This document shows, piece by piece, positions 1 to 12,100 of a stretch of 64,000 nucleotides of DNA. Position 1 is the stretch's first letter, and every line of letters begins with the position of its first letter. Origin of the DNA: Arabidopsis thaliana (lineage: Eukaryota; Streptophyta; Magnoliopsida; Brassicales; Brassicaceae). Location of the stretch: assembly GCF_000001735.4 (NCBI RefSeq), contig NC_003075.7, positions 7,503,001-7,567,000 on the forward strand. The letters run 5' to 3'. The notes under the pieces are model-generated. The model made no database searches. It saw only the letters and a list, made by a program, of their open reading frames with translations, and had not been told where the DNA came from. Position numbers and translations under genes: made by a program.

Positions 1-920
1 CTTTCTGTTTCTGTTGACCGACAGAAGAAGTGCCCAGCCAAGAAGCTAGCACAAGAGAAAGAAGTCCACGTTAGAATCAATATAACTATACGATACTTCT
101 TGAAGTCATACAAAATCAAGTCCGCACTCATCCAGAGTCCAATTATCCAGTCATGCATATTTTTCATTAGAAAAATCAATACTAATATGAAAGCATTAAT
201 TTCATAGTCACATTATAAAAGCTTTGGTGTTAATAGTCAATTTTTCAGAAACCCTAGCCTTCTTCATTATACAGGTTTTTATATTGCGATGTAGCGATAA
301 AGGTGGATATACCTTTGCGAGCTCCAGACGGGAGATGATCAAATTCAGAACCAAGCGATGGACCATCCTTTCGAAAAACTTTAGCCAAAATGTGTGATGA
401 AGGCAACAAGTTTTGACAACTGGCCTTCCTTGTTCCCACAATACATCTTTCCTCAACAGCTACTCCAACGCATCTGGAAGATGTGGAACTCCTCATGAGG
501 GATCTATCGTATAACTGAGGATTCTTTGCTCCCAACCCATCATTCGCCATGGATTTTACACCTTTCCCTCTACTCCTTCTTCTCTTGAACCATCCACGTA
601 CTTCCTTCAATGTTAACCCTAAAGACTTCCCCAAGTCCTCCATTTCCTTAGGAGTCGGATACATTTGCTCTGCTTTCACAAATACGATAGCTATCAGTGA
701 CAGCAAAAGAAACGAAAAACCAAAAGAGAAATATAACCAAAAGTAAACCATATCCAAAAAGCTACCACAGGAGGCCAATTCTAGAGATATTCTTACAAAG
801 ATGATCAACACAAACTAACATATCATCTTATGTATGTTACTACAAATAGAAAAAAGAAAAAATCGCACCCAAATAAAAACCCTCAAGAGCTTGAACTTGT
901 AGTGGCGATTTCCTCTTCAT
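1..920 (-). CDS. RLT3: RLT-type homeodomain transcriptional regulator, 5' part only (At4g12750-like)
   Basis: Partial gene on the minus strand, running off the left edge. Coding exons seen are 920-869, 669-313 and 45-1; the phases join cleanly across both introns. The start ATG at 918-920 opens with MKRKSPLQVQALEGFYL, and exon 2 continues with YPTPKEMEDLGKSLGLTLKE and the recognition-helix motif VRGWFKRRRSRGKG. Together these make a homeodomain at residues 1 to about 55. In the RLT family this N-terminal homeodomain is followed by DDT and WHIM domains, and members partner ISWI chromatin remodellers in the nucleus; those domains lie outside the window. The assignment to RLT3 rests on the divergent homeodomain at the extreme N-terminus and on the neighbouring genes. 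The third exon (A-S-W-L-G-T-S-S-V...) is supported by its acceptor and phase only. Confidence 0.8.
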
Positions 921-1875
921 TTCCACTTAAATAAACTTCAGAAAATCTCTTACTCTCTCTTAAGGTATCAAAACCAGGCGCATAATAGTTAAAGCCGTCT
1001 CCAACATTTCTGCAACATCAAGCAATCAATTATCTTCATCATCATTATCCCATAAAAACTGATCAAAAATCATAAAGCTATCAGACCACAAGAGGAAGAA
1101 GCGATCACCACTGATCACTTAAATCGCTACGCTTCAATACAACAAATCCAAAATTACCGGAAATGAATTCAAAACAAATGAATTCAACCCAATAATCGCA
1201 TCAAATGATGAACACACGAAATCAAAAAAGAATTACCCAGAAACTTAGATTTCCATAGTGGCTTAGACACACTAAAATGAAGCGATACACAACAGTAGAA
1301 GTACAATTAAAAGCAAAGAGCAAAGTCAATTCACAAAAACCATTAGAATTGAAGATACCCGAATCTCAGTTTCAGCGAAATTGATGGAAAAAAACACAAC
1401 GAAATGAAGATGATGATGATGATAACTGAACTTAAGAACAGTCACTACACACACAGAAAAAATCCCAGAAAATGAAAAGCACATGGAAACTTACAGAGAG
1501 AGAATCAAGTGCAGAGAAATGGAAGAAAGGAGGAGGTAGAAGAAGAAGAATAAGAGTAAGATTTTAGAAAGAGAAGAGAGTAGTAGGGTTTTGGGTTTTT
1601 TATCATCTTCCCTTCTTTCTCTGATTCTGGGGTTTTACGGATATTTGTTTTGTTTTTCACTCCTCTCTTAAAATGCTAAAAATATCTCTGTTCATAACAC
1701 GACGTAGTTTTCGTCAGTCTAAGTAATTAGGGTTTTTTCGGGAAAAATCAATCTCCCGGTTTAAAACCCGGTTATTTCACAACTAAACCGGAATCTTCAT
1801 TGGTTTCGAGTTACATATAGTATTAATTTAACCTCGCAATCTCGTTTCTTCAAGGTCTTTGTATAATCATCATCA
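921..1875. promoter_or_regulatory. RLT3 leader and divergent promoter shared with the RPAIN-like gene
   Basis: No coding sequence seen. On the minus strand, about 921-1620 looks like a long 5' leader, probably with introns. About 1620-1860 is a compact divergent promoter of some 250 bp between the two start regions. It holds a telo-box-like TTAGGGTTTT at 1727-1736 and AACCGG-type motifs at about 1757-1795. No convincing TATA box was seen in either direction. Confidence 0.5.
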
Positions 1876-3091
1876 ATGGAGAAATTGGCAAAAACAGCTT
1901 CGACAATTCCGAAACGGACCTCAAATAAATCCCAACCCGATTTTGATTACTCTATAAGGAAGCAAAAGGTTCCTTTTCGATTTCTCTTTCTGTGTTCATA
2001 GCTTAGAAAGATGGATTTAGAGGTTTTCTTTTTGTGTTATGCTTGTTGACTGAAGTATCTGAAAATGGCATTGATATATATACACAGTTCAGAGAGAATT
2101 GCTTCAGAAGAGTTAGAGAAGATAGGACTCGTTTACTATGGAAATTAAGGATCTCTGATTGTCAATCTTCAGATCAAAAGGTTTTTTTTTTTTTTTCTCT
2201 TCTTTGAATCTCAACAATGGAAGAAAAAAGCTTGCTTTGTTAATGGGTTTTTGTTTTGTTTCAGGAGATTATAAATTGTGCTTTCCAAGATATTGTTTCT
2301 GATGAATTGAAAAAGATTGAGGATTCGTCGAGAAACCTTTCGGGGAATAAGACTCTGACTGAAGATTGTGATGATATATTATGGGAATATGAGGAAGGTC
2401 TTAAAGGTGTTTATGAAGGTGATAGTGAAGAGATATTGTTAGAAATGCAACAGATATTCTATAAGGATTTGTTATCAGAGACTAACGTAAATGGTACATA
2501 AACCATTCTTCTTTGCTTTTACAATTGCTCCATGAGATTTCGAATGAATGCCTTGTGGGTCTTCTTCTTCTTTTAGGATCATTTGTTCAGGTTGAAACAT
2601 GGGAAGACGAGGAAGATGATTACTTGGCCGCTTTAGTTTCTCAGAATATGTGTTTAAACAGTGAACAGGTAGGTTCTCTTTCACAGAGTAGAATTGTTCT
2701 TCTCAAGACCTTAGAAACCAGTTAACTGGTTTGATGTGTTTGTCAGGAGGAAAGCCAGATATGGTGTCCGATATGCAAGAAAGGAGAGCTTATGGAGAAT
2801 CACAGACATATCGATTGCAACATGTGTGATATGCAGCTTAATAAAGGCGAAGAGGTGCAGGTTCTTTGTCCTTGTAGCTCTCATTGTTATTCTAAGTTAC
2901 TGAACTTGTCCTTGATTCTTTCTTATCAGGTTAATTTGAACATTCTGCAAGAAAGGTTAGCAGAAGCGCACGGTGAACATCTCCAGAGAGGATGCAGATT
3001 AAAACCCGAATTCAGTGTTCAGAGTGTGTATAATTTGAAGGCTTTGTACATAACATGTGAGGCTTGTAAAACGTTTGAGGTTGTTGTATAA
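1876..3091 (+). CDS. RPA-interacting protein-like zinc-finger protein (At4g12760-like)
   Basis: Six exons: 1876-1968, 2088-2180, 2265-2486 (or 2493), 2591 (or 2577)-2668, 2747-2860, 2930-3091, about 253 or 260 aa. The exon 3/4 junction is ambiguous: GTAAAT at 2487 with CAG|GTT at 2591, or GTACAT at 2494 with TTTTAG at 2577. Both keep the frame. The N-terminus (about residues 20-60) is basic and ends in a tryptophan/arginine-rich segment, RTRLLWKLR. The centre is acidic (ETWEDEEDDY). The C-terminus carries cysteine pairs CPIC, CNMC and CEAC plus HRHIDC, matching the zinc finger of RPA-interacting proteins (RIP alpha type). That family carries replication protein A into the nucleus. It diverges from RLT3. 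The assignment rests on the domain layout. Confidence 0.78.
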
Positions 3092-3735
3092 AGCTCTTAA
3101 CTTAAAGAAGGATACACATCATTTCTCATGTATACCACTCGAGATCATTGTAGGTTAGCTGGTTAGGCATGGTGGAAGCATGCAGATGTTGCTAACTAGT
3201 AACAAAAAAAAGAAACACTCTTCTTAATAATAACTGTGAATTGATGGTTTATTTTGTTAAATGATTCTTGGAACATCCAATTTGGTATGGTGAAACATAT
3301 TCCTAATGTTCAATGTAACTAGCCTGATGATACCGAGGTGCGATTAATCGAAAAAGCCACAGAAATTACAGGACGCCACTTAAAAGAATGTTCATATATG
3401 CATATATAAATAGTTTGGAAACAAGAATACACAGCTCTCAAGTATTGTGTTTTTTTGATACAGAATTCAACATCAATACATTTGACATCATACTCTTGAA
3501 GAAGAGGGTAATGAGAAGGAAAAATTAGCAACAAAAAAAAGAATGCCCAGTTGCTGCGTGGTATATGATGATGCAGTGATGGGTAATCAGTCTGGGGAAT
3601 ACATACTCTATCGACAACTCTCTGCTTCCAACTTGGGCACCATTTTTGGCTTTCGAATTCGAATGAATGCCACATGCTTCATCTTTCGCGCTAGAGACGA
3701 ACAACACACTCTCAAAAACATTATCTCAGGTTTTT

Positions 3736-6700
3736 TCAAAAGAGTTCCTCTGAGTTGAATTTGTTCCATGCTTCCTGTTTATTGTCATGAGAAAAGAGTT
3801 CAAGCCAGTTAATATGGATTTTGTACAATTGTGCGGTTCTTCTAGTCATCCATGAGGAGACGCAGTCTAAGTGGATTTTTTTGGTTCCTTTGGTGGCATC
3901 TGAAAGTAGCAGTGATGGATTTAGTTCCAGAAAGATGTTGAATCATACCTTGAGCATGTCGAAAACTTTCTCGGCAATGTATTTCTGCTGGAGATTGGCT
4001 CCTTTTTGCTGAACTTTGTCAGGATGTATACAGAGAGTGGCCTTCCTGTAAACTTTCTTGACAGATGCACCGGTAATTAAATCGGTCAACGATACAGGCT
4101 GCCAACCGCATTCTGGCCAAAGAACCTGCTCATTCACATAACAACATCAGAAGAGATTGTGGATTCATAACATCAAAGATACAAATAAACATCAGAGGTA
4201 CAAATAATAAAGAAAACGGACAATAAGACACACATATTGTAATGTTGAAAGCAGAGCACGCAAGTTTCCCTCCTTCCCTGCACCCCAACGTCTTATCTCA
4301 ACATCCAGGGTCCCACCAATCCTCTGAAATCCAGAATAAGTATGGTGATTAAACAAAAAAACAAGACAGAGAGGATCAAGGATGGTCAATAAACACAAGG
4401 GAAAAAAAGGACGGATGGTCATTGTTGAGACAGTTCCTAAGGTAGCACAATATATTTTACACTAATGACTGCAAGAGGGCCCAGACTTAAGTATCTCAAC
4501 AAAGAAACATGATTTTATAGCAAACTGAAACACGTGGTAATGAAAGTTACATCTTTCTCAGCTTGTTCTCTTTGTACTTGAAGATCACGTTCATTTTTCT
4601 CAGCAAGTGCTTTTGCCTGATTGAGAAAAGAATTCATGTTATAAAACATACTGGCAAATCTGGTGTCAATGTCAGATAAAAAAAAACCCATCAAATAAAA
4701 CTCTAATGATACATACAGCCCGCTCCTGTGTCCTCTGGTGACGTTCCAGCCTGGCACGTCGTCTCTCTTCAGTTTCTCCATCAACATCTTGAAACCCACC
4801 AGATTGGGAAGCTGGAGCTTTACAATTCAGGAGGTTTCAGTATGTGACCAAGGTAAAAAGACATGAAAATAAAGTGCGTAGCGACAGAATATTATGGTCA
4901 CATCATGAACCTCAGAAATTGCACTACCTCCAAATATTGAACTGAGATCATCAACAATGTTTGTTGCTGAAGAGGCCTTTCTCAAGTTCTCTGTAGGGCC
5001 AGAAGGCACTCGCGAAGATGGCCTGCTAGATTCAAAAGATCCTCCTTTGTTCCATGAATCCTGGAAAGGATCCTGTAACAAACCCAGAGTTATAGAAGTA
5101 GACAAATCACCGGTAAAGGACTTAAAGCGGAACAGAAGTAGATAATCCATCTTACCGGAGGGTTGGTTCTCTGTCTTGGAACACTGCTTGGTCTAGAAAC
5201 CGAGTTAAAGAAGGAGTCAAGATCATTATTATTCTCTTGCTGCTGCTTAGCTTTAGCTTGAGCAGCTGCCCTTCCACGTGCCTCAGCAGCTGCCCTTTCA
5301 ACAGCAGCTCGTTCTGCCCTAACCTTTGCTTCCTTTTCCCGCACTTCAGCATTCGCCCTTTCTCTAGCTTCTGCTGCAGCTTTCTCAGCCTTTTCTCTTG
5401 CCCCAGCAGCTGCCCTTTCACGTGCTTCAGCATGGGCTCTTTGAACTGCTGCTCTTTCGGCGCGCTCTCGGGCATCAGTAACCTTCCCAACAGCAGCTCT
5501 TTGAACTTTCGCATGAGCTTCAGTGGCTGCTCTTTCGCGTGCTTCCCTTGTAGCCCTCTCTACCGCCTGTCTAGCCAACAGTCTTTCCCTTTCTCTTTCA
5601 ATTCTTTTCTGCTCTCTTTCTCTCTCCTCTCTCTCCCTCGCCTGGGTTTTTTCCATCTCTGCCTCCCTCTCTGCCCTTTCACGGTCCAATCTCACTTGCT
5701 TTTCTCTAAGTTCCCTTTCACGAGAATCATAATTTTCCGTGTGATCGCCTTCTCTACTTCTACTTGCCTTCAAACTTTCTTTCTCCCTCCTTTCCTTAGC
5801 ATGCCTAAACTTTGCTTCTGCTTTATCCATGGCATCCTTCATGGCAGCAGCTGATGCAGCTGCAGTAGAAAAAACATCTGAATCTTCACCAGAGGAAGGA
5901 TCAGGATATCCATTCGCAGCTGTCTGATTTCTGCCAATAGAAAAATCGTCGAGTTCATCCATTTGAGATGCTGTCGGGCTATTTACAGAAGCTCTTCCTG
6001 AGCTAGGAACGTGTGAGTGGTAAGCAGACGTCGGTATAGAAGGCTCATTAACCTTCTTTTTAATAGGACGTGTAGGTCTTGGTGGTGGAGGTCTCGTAGG
6101 TGGTGGAGCACTCGTAGGTTGCGTAAAGAGGGGGATCTCAGATACAGTAAGCCACACATCATCAGATGATTCAAAACTTCCATCTGAATTGGTAGGTGGT
6201 GGAGTACTCGTATTCTGCGGCTCTACAACATCATCAAATGAAACATTCTTAGAATGGTAAAGCCCAGAACTTTCTACTGGTGACTGGGAGCCACTGATGT
6301 TTCCTGGTGGCCTTAAATGACTCTTGCCTCTACTATTCATATCTGGCCCTGATTTTCCAAGACTATCGAGAGGATCAGTATCAACAAATACTCCTCCGTG
6401 GACAGATGAATGATCAGTTTTTCTGCTGTTGAATTTACCAATTTCCTCCAATGGATCAGTGAACCCTCCTGTGGAAGGTTCTCTAAGGGTTGATGTAGAC
6501 TCCTCCAAGACTACAAATGGGTCTTCTTTCACATTAGAAGATGTCTCGGCAGTCCGATACGGAGGTTTCTGGGATTGACTAGTTGTCTCTGAAGTTGTCC
6601 TGCGCAGAAAGAGTAGATCATCAATCAATTGGTAAACAAGTTATGCCTATACCAGCAAAGATCAAAATGAAATTTTGCATATAAACGAGTTATGCTTTCA

Positions 6701-8408
6701 AAGACTTTCTGGGAGTTATCTTCTAGGTTTAAGAGAGTACACATAAGAGACCCTTGTATTGTGTGCAAGCAAACATACCCTTGAGCAGCTCTCAAGACAG
6801 GTCTAGGAGAAACAATTTTGAAGAGCAATTAATGGATATAAAGACATTGAGTATAGTTCATGCTACAAAGCTAGATATAAAGGCACTACTATTATGAAAG
6901 CATGAAGTCTCTAGTCTAAGCTCTATACCCTTGAGTCATTTCACGCAAGCAAGGTCGCAAATTTGAAGAGCGGGTGACAGGAGCAACCCTAACTAGTAAC
7001 CACAGATCTAAGAGCAATGACCGGATATAAAGACATTGAATATAGTTCACGCTACAAAGCCAGAAGTAAAGGCTCTCAAGTCAGCTCTAGCTCCTCCATA
7101 ACCACTGATATAGTTCATGCTACATCACATTTCATTACGTGATGGCTCTAAATTCTACACCCTTAACTTCTTTCACGCAAGCAAGCCCTCAGATTTGAAA
7201 ACCAATGACAAGATATAAAGAACAATGACCCATTTGTAGTCATATGAAATGAAATTTTGCATATGAATGACCCTAACAGCAGATTAAAGGTTGAAGATTT
7301 CTCTTGTAAGTTCTACAAAGTACACATAAGAGAACCTTGTATGCTAGCAAAAAGCTCTTCAGTAAGACCTAATATAGTTCATGCTACATGTCATCATGTA
7401 ATTGTTATGGCTCTAAGTTCTAGACCCTTGAGTAAACTCTCAAGTCAGTTTTAAGGAGAAACAAATTTGAAGAGCAATGTCATTCAAAATTGGATATGAA
7501 TGACAAGCAAAAGGTTGAAGCTTTTGAGAGCAATATAAAAAAAACTTGTAGACTTGTAGTATCCAAGTAAACAGCTATCCATAAGCATTATACAGTTCAA
7601 GCAAACCAAAATCTAAGCTTCATACCCTTAACTAAAATCACGCTAGCAAGCTTTCAAATTTGAAGAGAACAGCTTCCATAAGCACCAAATGCTACTACAT
7701 TTCATGCTCTAAGCTCTATACCGTTTATTCATTTCATGCAAGAAAGCTCCCTAGCTAGTAACCATAAACAGAAGAAGAGTGAATGAATTCTTACCGTTTA
7801 GCTGGAGGAGAGCTAGTGCGACCAAACCCGGGAATTAAATCATCAAAAATGGAACTACCCTTCTCCTCTCGGTCACTCTCTTTCTTCCCCAAATTGTTTC
7901 CCATGAGATCATCGAAAGGAGAACTGTTCTGTTTCCTGTGCTTCGTAGGAGAAGATGAGATAGAAGAGAAAACATTCTCAAACCTAGCTGACTGAGAAGA
8001 AGTGGAAGGGATTTTGAGCTCAGGAATAGACTCAAACACATCCTCATCATCATACACAGGCTTATCATAAACCGGCATAGACGACGCTGATTTGGATTTG
8101 GGTTCCTTGAACATAACATCATAGTCAAAAGCAGGAGCAGATGGAGAACGAGAATCACCAGAAGATCCATACTTTGGTGGTGGTCCGCTAAACACATCTC
8201 TGAAGAGAAGATCATCACCATCTCGACCAAGATCGTCAAACACCGGCAAAGAATCCGACTTTTTACCAGCGGCAGAGGCGAAGCTATAAGAAGAAGCGAA
8301 AGTGTTGAAATCAGCGGCAGAAGAGTTTGATTGAGAAGCCATGGGCGCAGATTTGCCTTGAGGTTTCAATCCGAAGTCTCTCGCTAACAATCCTGTGAAA
8401 TCATCCAT
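3736..8408 (-). CDS. Auxilin-like J-domain protein, minus-strand copy (auxilin-related protein 2, At4g12770-like)
   Basis: Eight exons, all phase-checked: 8408-7795, 6599-5156, 5072-4928, 4817-4717, 4616-4551, 4323-4234, 4125-3949, 3774-3736, giving 891 aa. The N-terminal part is disordered, Ser/Pro-rich, with [19 protein letters not shown] at the start and repeated DDL/DP(L/F) patches that may bind clathrin and adaptors. About residues 480-640 are a long charged Arg/Glu/Ala helix of RERAAxEARERA repeats. The C-terminal J domain of about 75 residues has the HPD motif in [13 protein letters not shown] and ends [12 protein letters not shown]. Auxilins recruit Hsc70 through the J domain to strip clathrin from vesicles. 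There is no PTEN-like domain, as in other plant auxilins. Intron 1 is 1.2 kb and repetitive. It is the inverted twin of the gene at 9200-13655. Confidence 0.93.
6600..7794 (-). repeat. Degenerate tandem repeat filling intron 1 of the minus-strand auxilin gene
   Basis: The intron is built of drifting copies of one unit of roughly 150-200 bp. Landmarks are CTCTAxxCTCTATACCCTT, TTCACGCAAGCAAG, AAATTTGAAGAGC, and CATGCTACA close to TATAGTTCA. Copies are visible near 6780-6840, 6890-7110, 7120-7240, 7360-7500 and 7600-7760. The same unit fills the matching intron of the twin gene, so it arose before the inverted duplication. Confidence 0.75.
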
Positions 8409-9199
8409 TGGATTCCTTTAAATTCTCTAGCTCCGAATTCGAAAAGCTTTAGATTTTGCCCACTAGAAATGAAGAAGAGGTTATCTTCAGATCTGAGTCG
8501 CCATTAACGAATCGGATCAAAGCATTTGATTTTTTAAAAAGCTCTTTTTTCTTCGTTTTCCGACTTGTTTATGGTTTCTTCTCCGACTCGTACATGTTTC
8601 CCAGTCTTCATAATTTCTTCATTATTGCTAAATGGGTCCTAAAGTTTCAGAAATAACAAATTTGGTCTCCAAAATCTTAAAAAAATAAAAAAAGTAATTC
8701 CTTAGAGTTGATCCTCAATATATATAAACTTATAATTATATTAATTACCAAAATACAATTATATGTTTAACATTTTCTATAGCAATGAAACTCTTAGAAT
8801 TATCAAAATATGTAGAAAATATTTGTCAATGTACAATTTTGTTTTTTTTGTGAATAAATTTTGGTATTTTACATTGGTTCAAAACCAAAATGAATAAATC
8901 CAAAACTCTAGCCAAAGTATCACCGAATTTATAAGACTTGGGGGACCCAAATTGAAAACTCTGAAACTTTAGGACCCATTTAGCAAAAACGAAGAAATTA
9001 TGAAGACACCCAGTCGGAGAAGAAACCAGAGACAAGTTGGGAAAACGAAGAAAGAAAAAAAGAGAGCTTTTTTAAAAATCAAATGCTTTGATCCGATTCG
9101 TTAATGGCGACTCAGATCTGAAGATAATCTCTTCTTCATTTCTGGTGGGCAAAATCTAAAGCTTTTCGAATTCGGAGCTAGAGAATTTAAAGGAATCCA
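8409..9199. promoter_or_regulatory. Shared bidirectional promoter and symmetry centre of the auxilin pair
   Basis: The 791 bp between the two start codons are mirror-symmetric at both ends (about 280 bp each side) around an AT-rich unique core at about 8686-8929. Both 5' leaders are therefore nearly identical, including AAAGGAATCCAATGGATGA at the start codons. Any arm-specific expression should come from the core or from indels in the flanks. The short open frames here are chance. Confidence 0.6.
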
Positions 9200-12100
9200 A
9201 TGGATGATTTCACAGGATTGTTAGCGAGAGACTTCGGATTGAAACCTCAGGGAAAATCAGCTCCCATGGCGTCTCAATCGAACTCTTCTGCCGCTGATTT
9301 CAACACTTTCGCTTCTTCTTATAGCTTCGCCACCGCCGCCGGTAAAAAGTCCGATTCTTTGCCGGTGTTTGACGATCCTGGTCGAGATGGTGATGATCTT
9401 CTCTTCAAAGATGTGTTTAGTGGACCACCACCACCAAAGTACGGATCTTCTTCTGGTGATTCACGTTCTCCATCTGCTCCTGCTTTTGACTATGATGCTA
9501 TGTTCAAGGAACCCAAATCCAAATCAGCGTCGTCTATGCCGGTTTATGACAAGCCTGTGTATGATGATGAGGATGTGTTTGAGTCTATTCCTGAGCTCAA
9601 AATCCCTTCCACTTCTTCTCAGTCAGCTAGGTTTGAGAATGTTTTCTCTTCTATCTCATCTTCTCCTACGAAGCACAGGAAACAGAACAGTTCTCCTTTC
9701 GATGATCTCATGGGAAACAATTTGGGGAAGAAAGGGGCAGATAGTGACCGAGAGGAGAAGGGTAGTTCCATTTTTGATGATTTGATTCCTGGGTTTGGTC
9801 GCACTAGCTCTCCTCCATCTAAGCGGTAATATTCATTCACTAGTTGCTTTTTCTTTATCTGTGGTTACTAGTTAGGGTCACTCACTGCCATTTAAATTTG
9901 AGAGCTTGCTTGCGTGAAATGACTCTTTGAATTGTAGAGCTTAGAGTATGAAATGTAGCATTTAGTACTTATGGAGAACTGTTTCCTTGTATGTAGAGCT
10001 GTTTGATTCCCTGGTTTCGATATGTTATTTACTATGTACCTTCATCTGTGGTTACTGGTTAGGGTCATTGCTCTTCAAATTTTAGAGCTTGCTTGCGTGG
10101 CATGAGTCATGGCTCTTCAAACGTACATAATGATGAAGTTGATATTAGTGATTATGGAGCTTGGTTGGTCACAGAGCTTGGATATTGGTTCTTTTATGAA
10201 TACTCTCTAAAACTTGAGTGAGAAATCTGGAAAAAAAAACTTTAGAAACTTCAAGATTCATGTCATTCATATGCACAATCTCATTTTTGATCTGTGGCTA
10301 CGGTCATTGCCTTAATAATTAGTTTCTCCTAGACCTGTGGTTACTAGTTAGGGTTGCTCCTGTCACCTTCTCTCTTTAAATTTGAGAGCTTGCTTGTGTG
10401 AAATGACTCAAAGGGTATAGAGCTTAGAGACATCATGCTTTCATAATTGTAGTGCCTTTATCTCTGGCTTTGTAGCATGCACTCTATTCAGTGTCTTTAT
10501 ATCCTGACATTGCTCTTCAAATTTGTTTCCCCAGACCTGTCTTAAGAGCTTGCTCAAGGGTATAAAGCTTAGAGCCATCACGCCTTACATAATCATAATG
10601 CAATGTAGCATGAACTATATTTATTAGTGCTTCAATTTGCTTGCATACTATACAGATTTCTCTTATGCGTAGTTTTCTAACTTAATTTCATTTTGATTTT
10701 TGTTGGTATAGGCATAACTTGTTTACCAATTGATTGATACTCTACTCTTTTTGTGCAGGACAACTTCAGAGACAACAAATCAATCCGAGAAAGCTCCATA
10801 TCGAACTGCCGAGACATCTTCCAATGTGGAAGAAGACCCGTTTGTAGTCTTGGAGGAGTCTGAATCAACCCCTAGAGAACCCTCCCGTACTGATCCATTG
10901 GACGATATTGGTAAATTCAACAGCAGAAAAACTGATCATTCATCTGTCCACGGAGGAGTATTTGTTGATATTGACCCTCTTGATAATCTAGGAAAACCAG
11001 GGCCGGATATGAATAGTAAAGGGAAGAGTCATTTAAGACCACCAGGAAACATCAGTGGCTCCCAGTCACCACCAGTAGAAAGCCCTGGGAGTTACCATTC
11101 TAAGAAAGTTTCATTTGAAGATTTTTTAGAGCCACATAATATGAGTACTCCACCACCTACCAATTCAAATGGAAGTTTCGAGTCGTCTGATGATGTGTGG
11201 CTTACTGTATCCGAGATCCCCCTCTTTACGCAACCTACGAGTGCTCCGCCACCTACGAGACCTCCACCACCAAGACCTACACGTCCTATTAAAAAGAAGG
11301 TTAATGAGCCTTCTATACCGACGTCTGCTTACCACTCACACGTTCCTAGCTCAGGAAGAGCTTCTGTAAATAGCCCGACAGCATCTCAAATGGATGAACT
11401 CGACGATTTTTCTATTGGCAGAAATCAGACCGCTGCGAATGGATATCCTGATCCTTCCTCTGGTGAAGATTCAGATGTTTTTTCTACTGCCGCTGCATCA
11501 GCTGCTGCCATGAAGGATGCCATGGATAAAGCAGAAGCAAAGTTTAGGCATGCTAAGGAAAGGAGAGAGAAAGAAAATTTGAAAGCAAGTAGAAGTAGAG
11601 AAGGAGATCACACAGAAAATTATGATTCTCGTGAAAGGGAACTTAGAGAAAAGCAAGTGAGATTGGACCGTGAGAGGGCAGAGAGGGAGGCAGAGATGGA
11701 AAAAGCCCAGGAGAGGGAGAAAGAGGAGAGAGAAAGAGAGCAGAAAAGAATTGAAAGAGAAAGGGAAAGATTGGTGGCTAGACAGGCGGTAGAGAGGGCT
11801 ACAAGGGAAGCACGCGAAAGAGCAGCCACGGAAGCTCATGCGAAAGTTCAAAGAGCTGCTGTTGGAAAGGCTACCGATGCCCGAGAGCGCGCCGAAAGAG
11901 CAGCAGTTCAAAGAGCGCATGCTGAAGCACGTGAAAGGGCAGCTGCAGGGGCAAGAGATAAGGCGGCGAAAGCTGCGGCAGAAGCTAGAGAAAAGGCTGA
12001 GAAAGCTGCAGCAGAAGCTAAAGAAAGGGCGAATGCTGAAGCGCGGGAGAAGGAAACAAGGGTTAGGGCTGAACGAGCTGCTGTGGAAAGGGCAGCTGCT

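Larger units (their letters stand above)
3372..8685. repeat. Left arm of the auxilin inverted duplication
   Basis: About 5.3 kb that is the reverse complement of 8930-14007. It includes a whole gene, its introns, about 360 bp of 3' flank and about 280 bp beyond the start codon. The outer end is marked by GCATATATA and TAGTTTGGAAACAA at about 3398-3424, mirrored at about 13960-13985. The inner end is marked by TGGGTCCTAAAGTTTCAGA at about 8633-8651, mirrored at about 8960-8980. Exons are nearly identical; introns and flanks have drifted and carry indels. Confidence 0.9.

Noticed and set aside
5237..5854. Long open frames rich in Ser/Cys/Phe opposite auxilin exon 2 (also 11498-12148 minus)
   Set aside because: They are antisense shadows of the biased Arg/Glu/Ala coding repeat, present in both arms for the same reason, with no family features.
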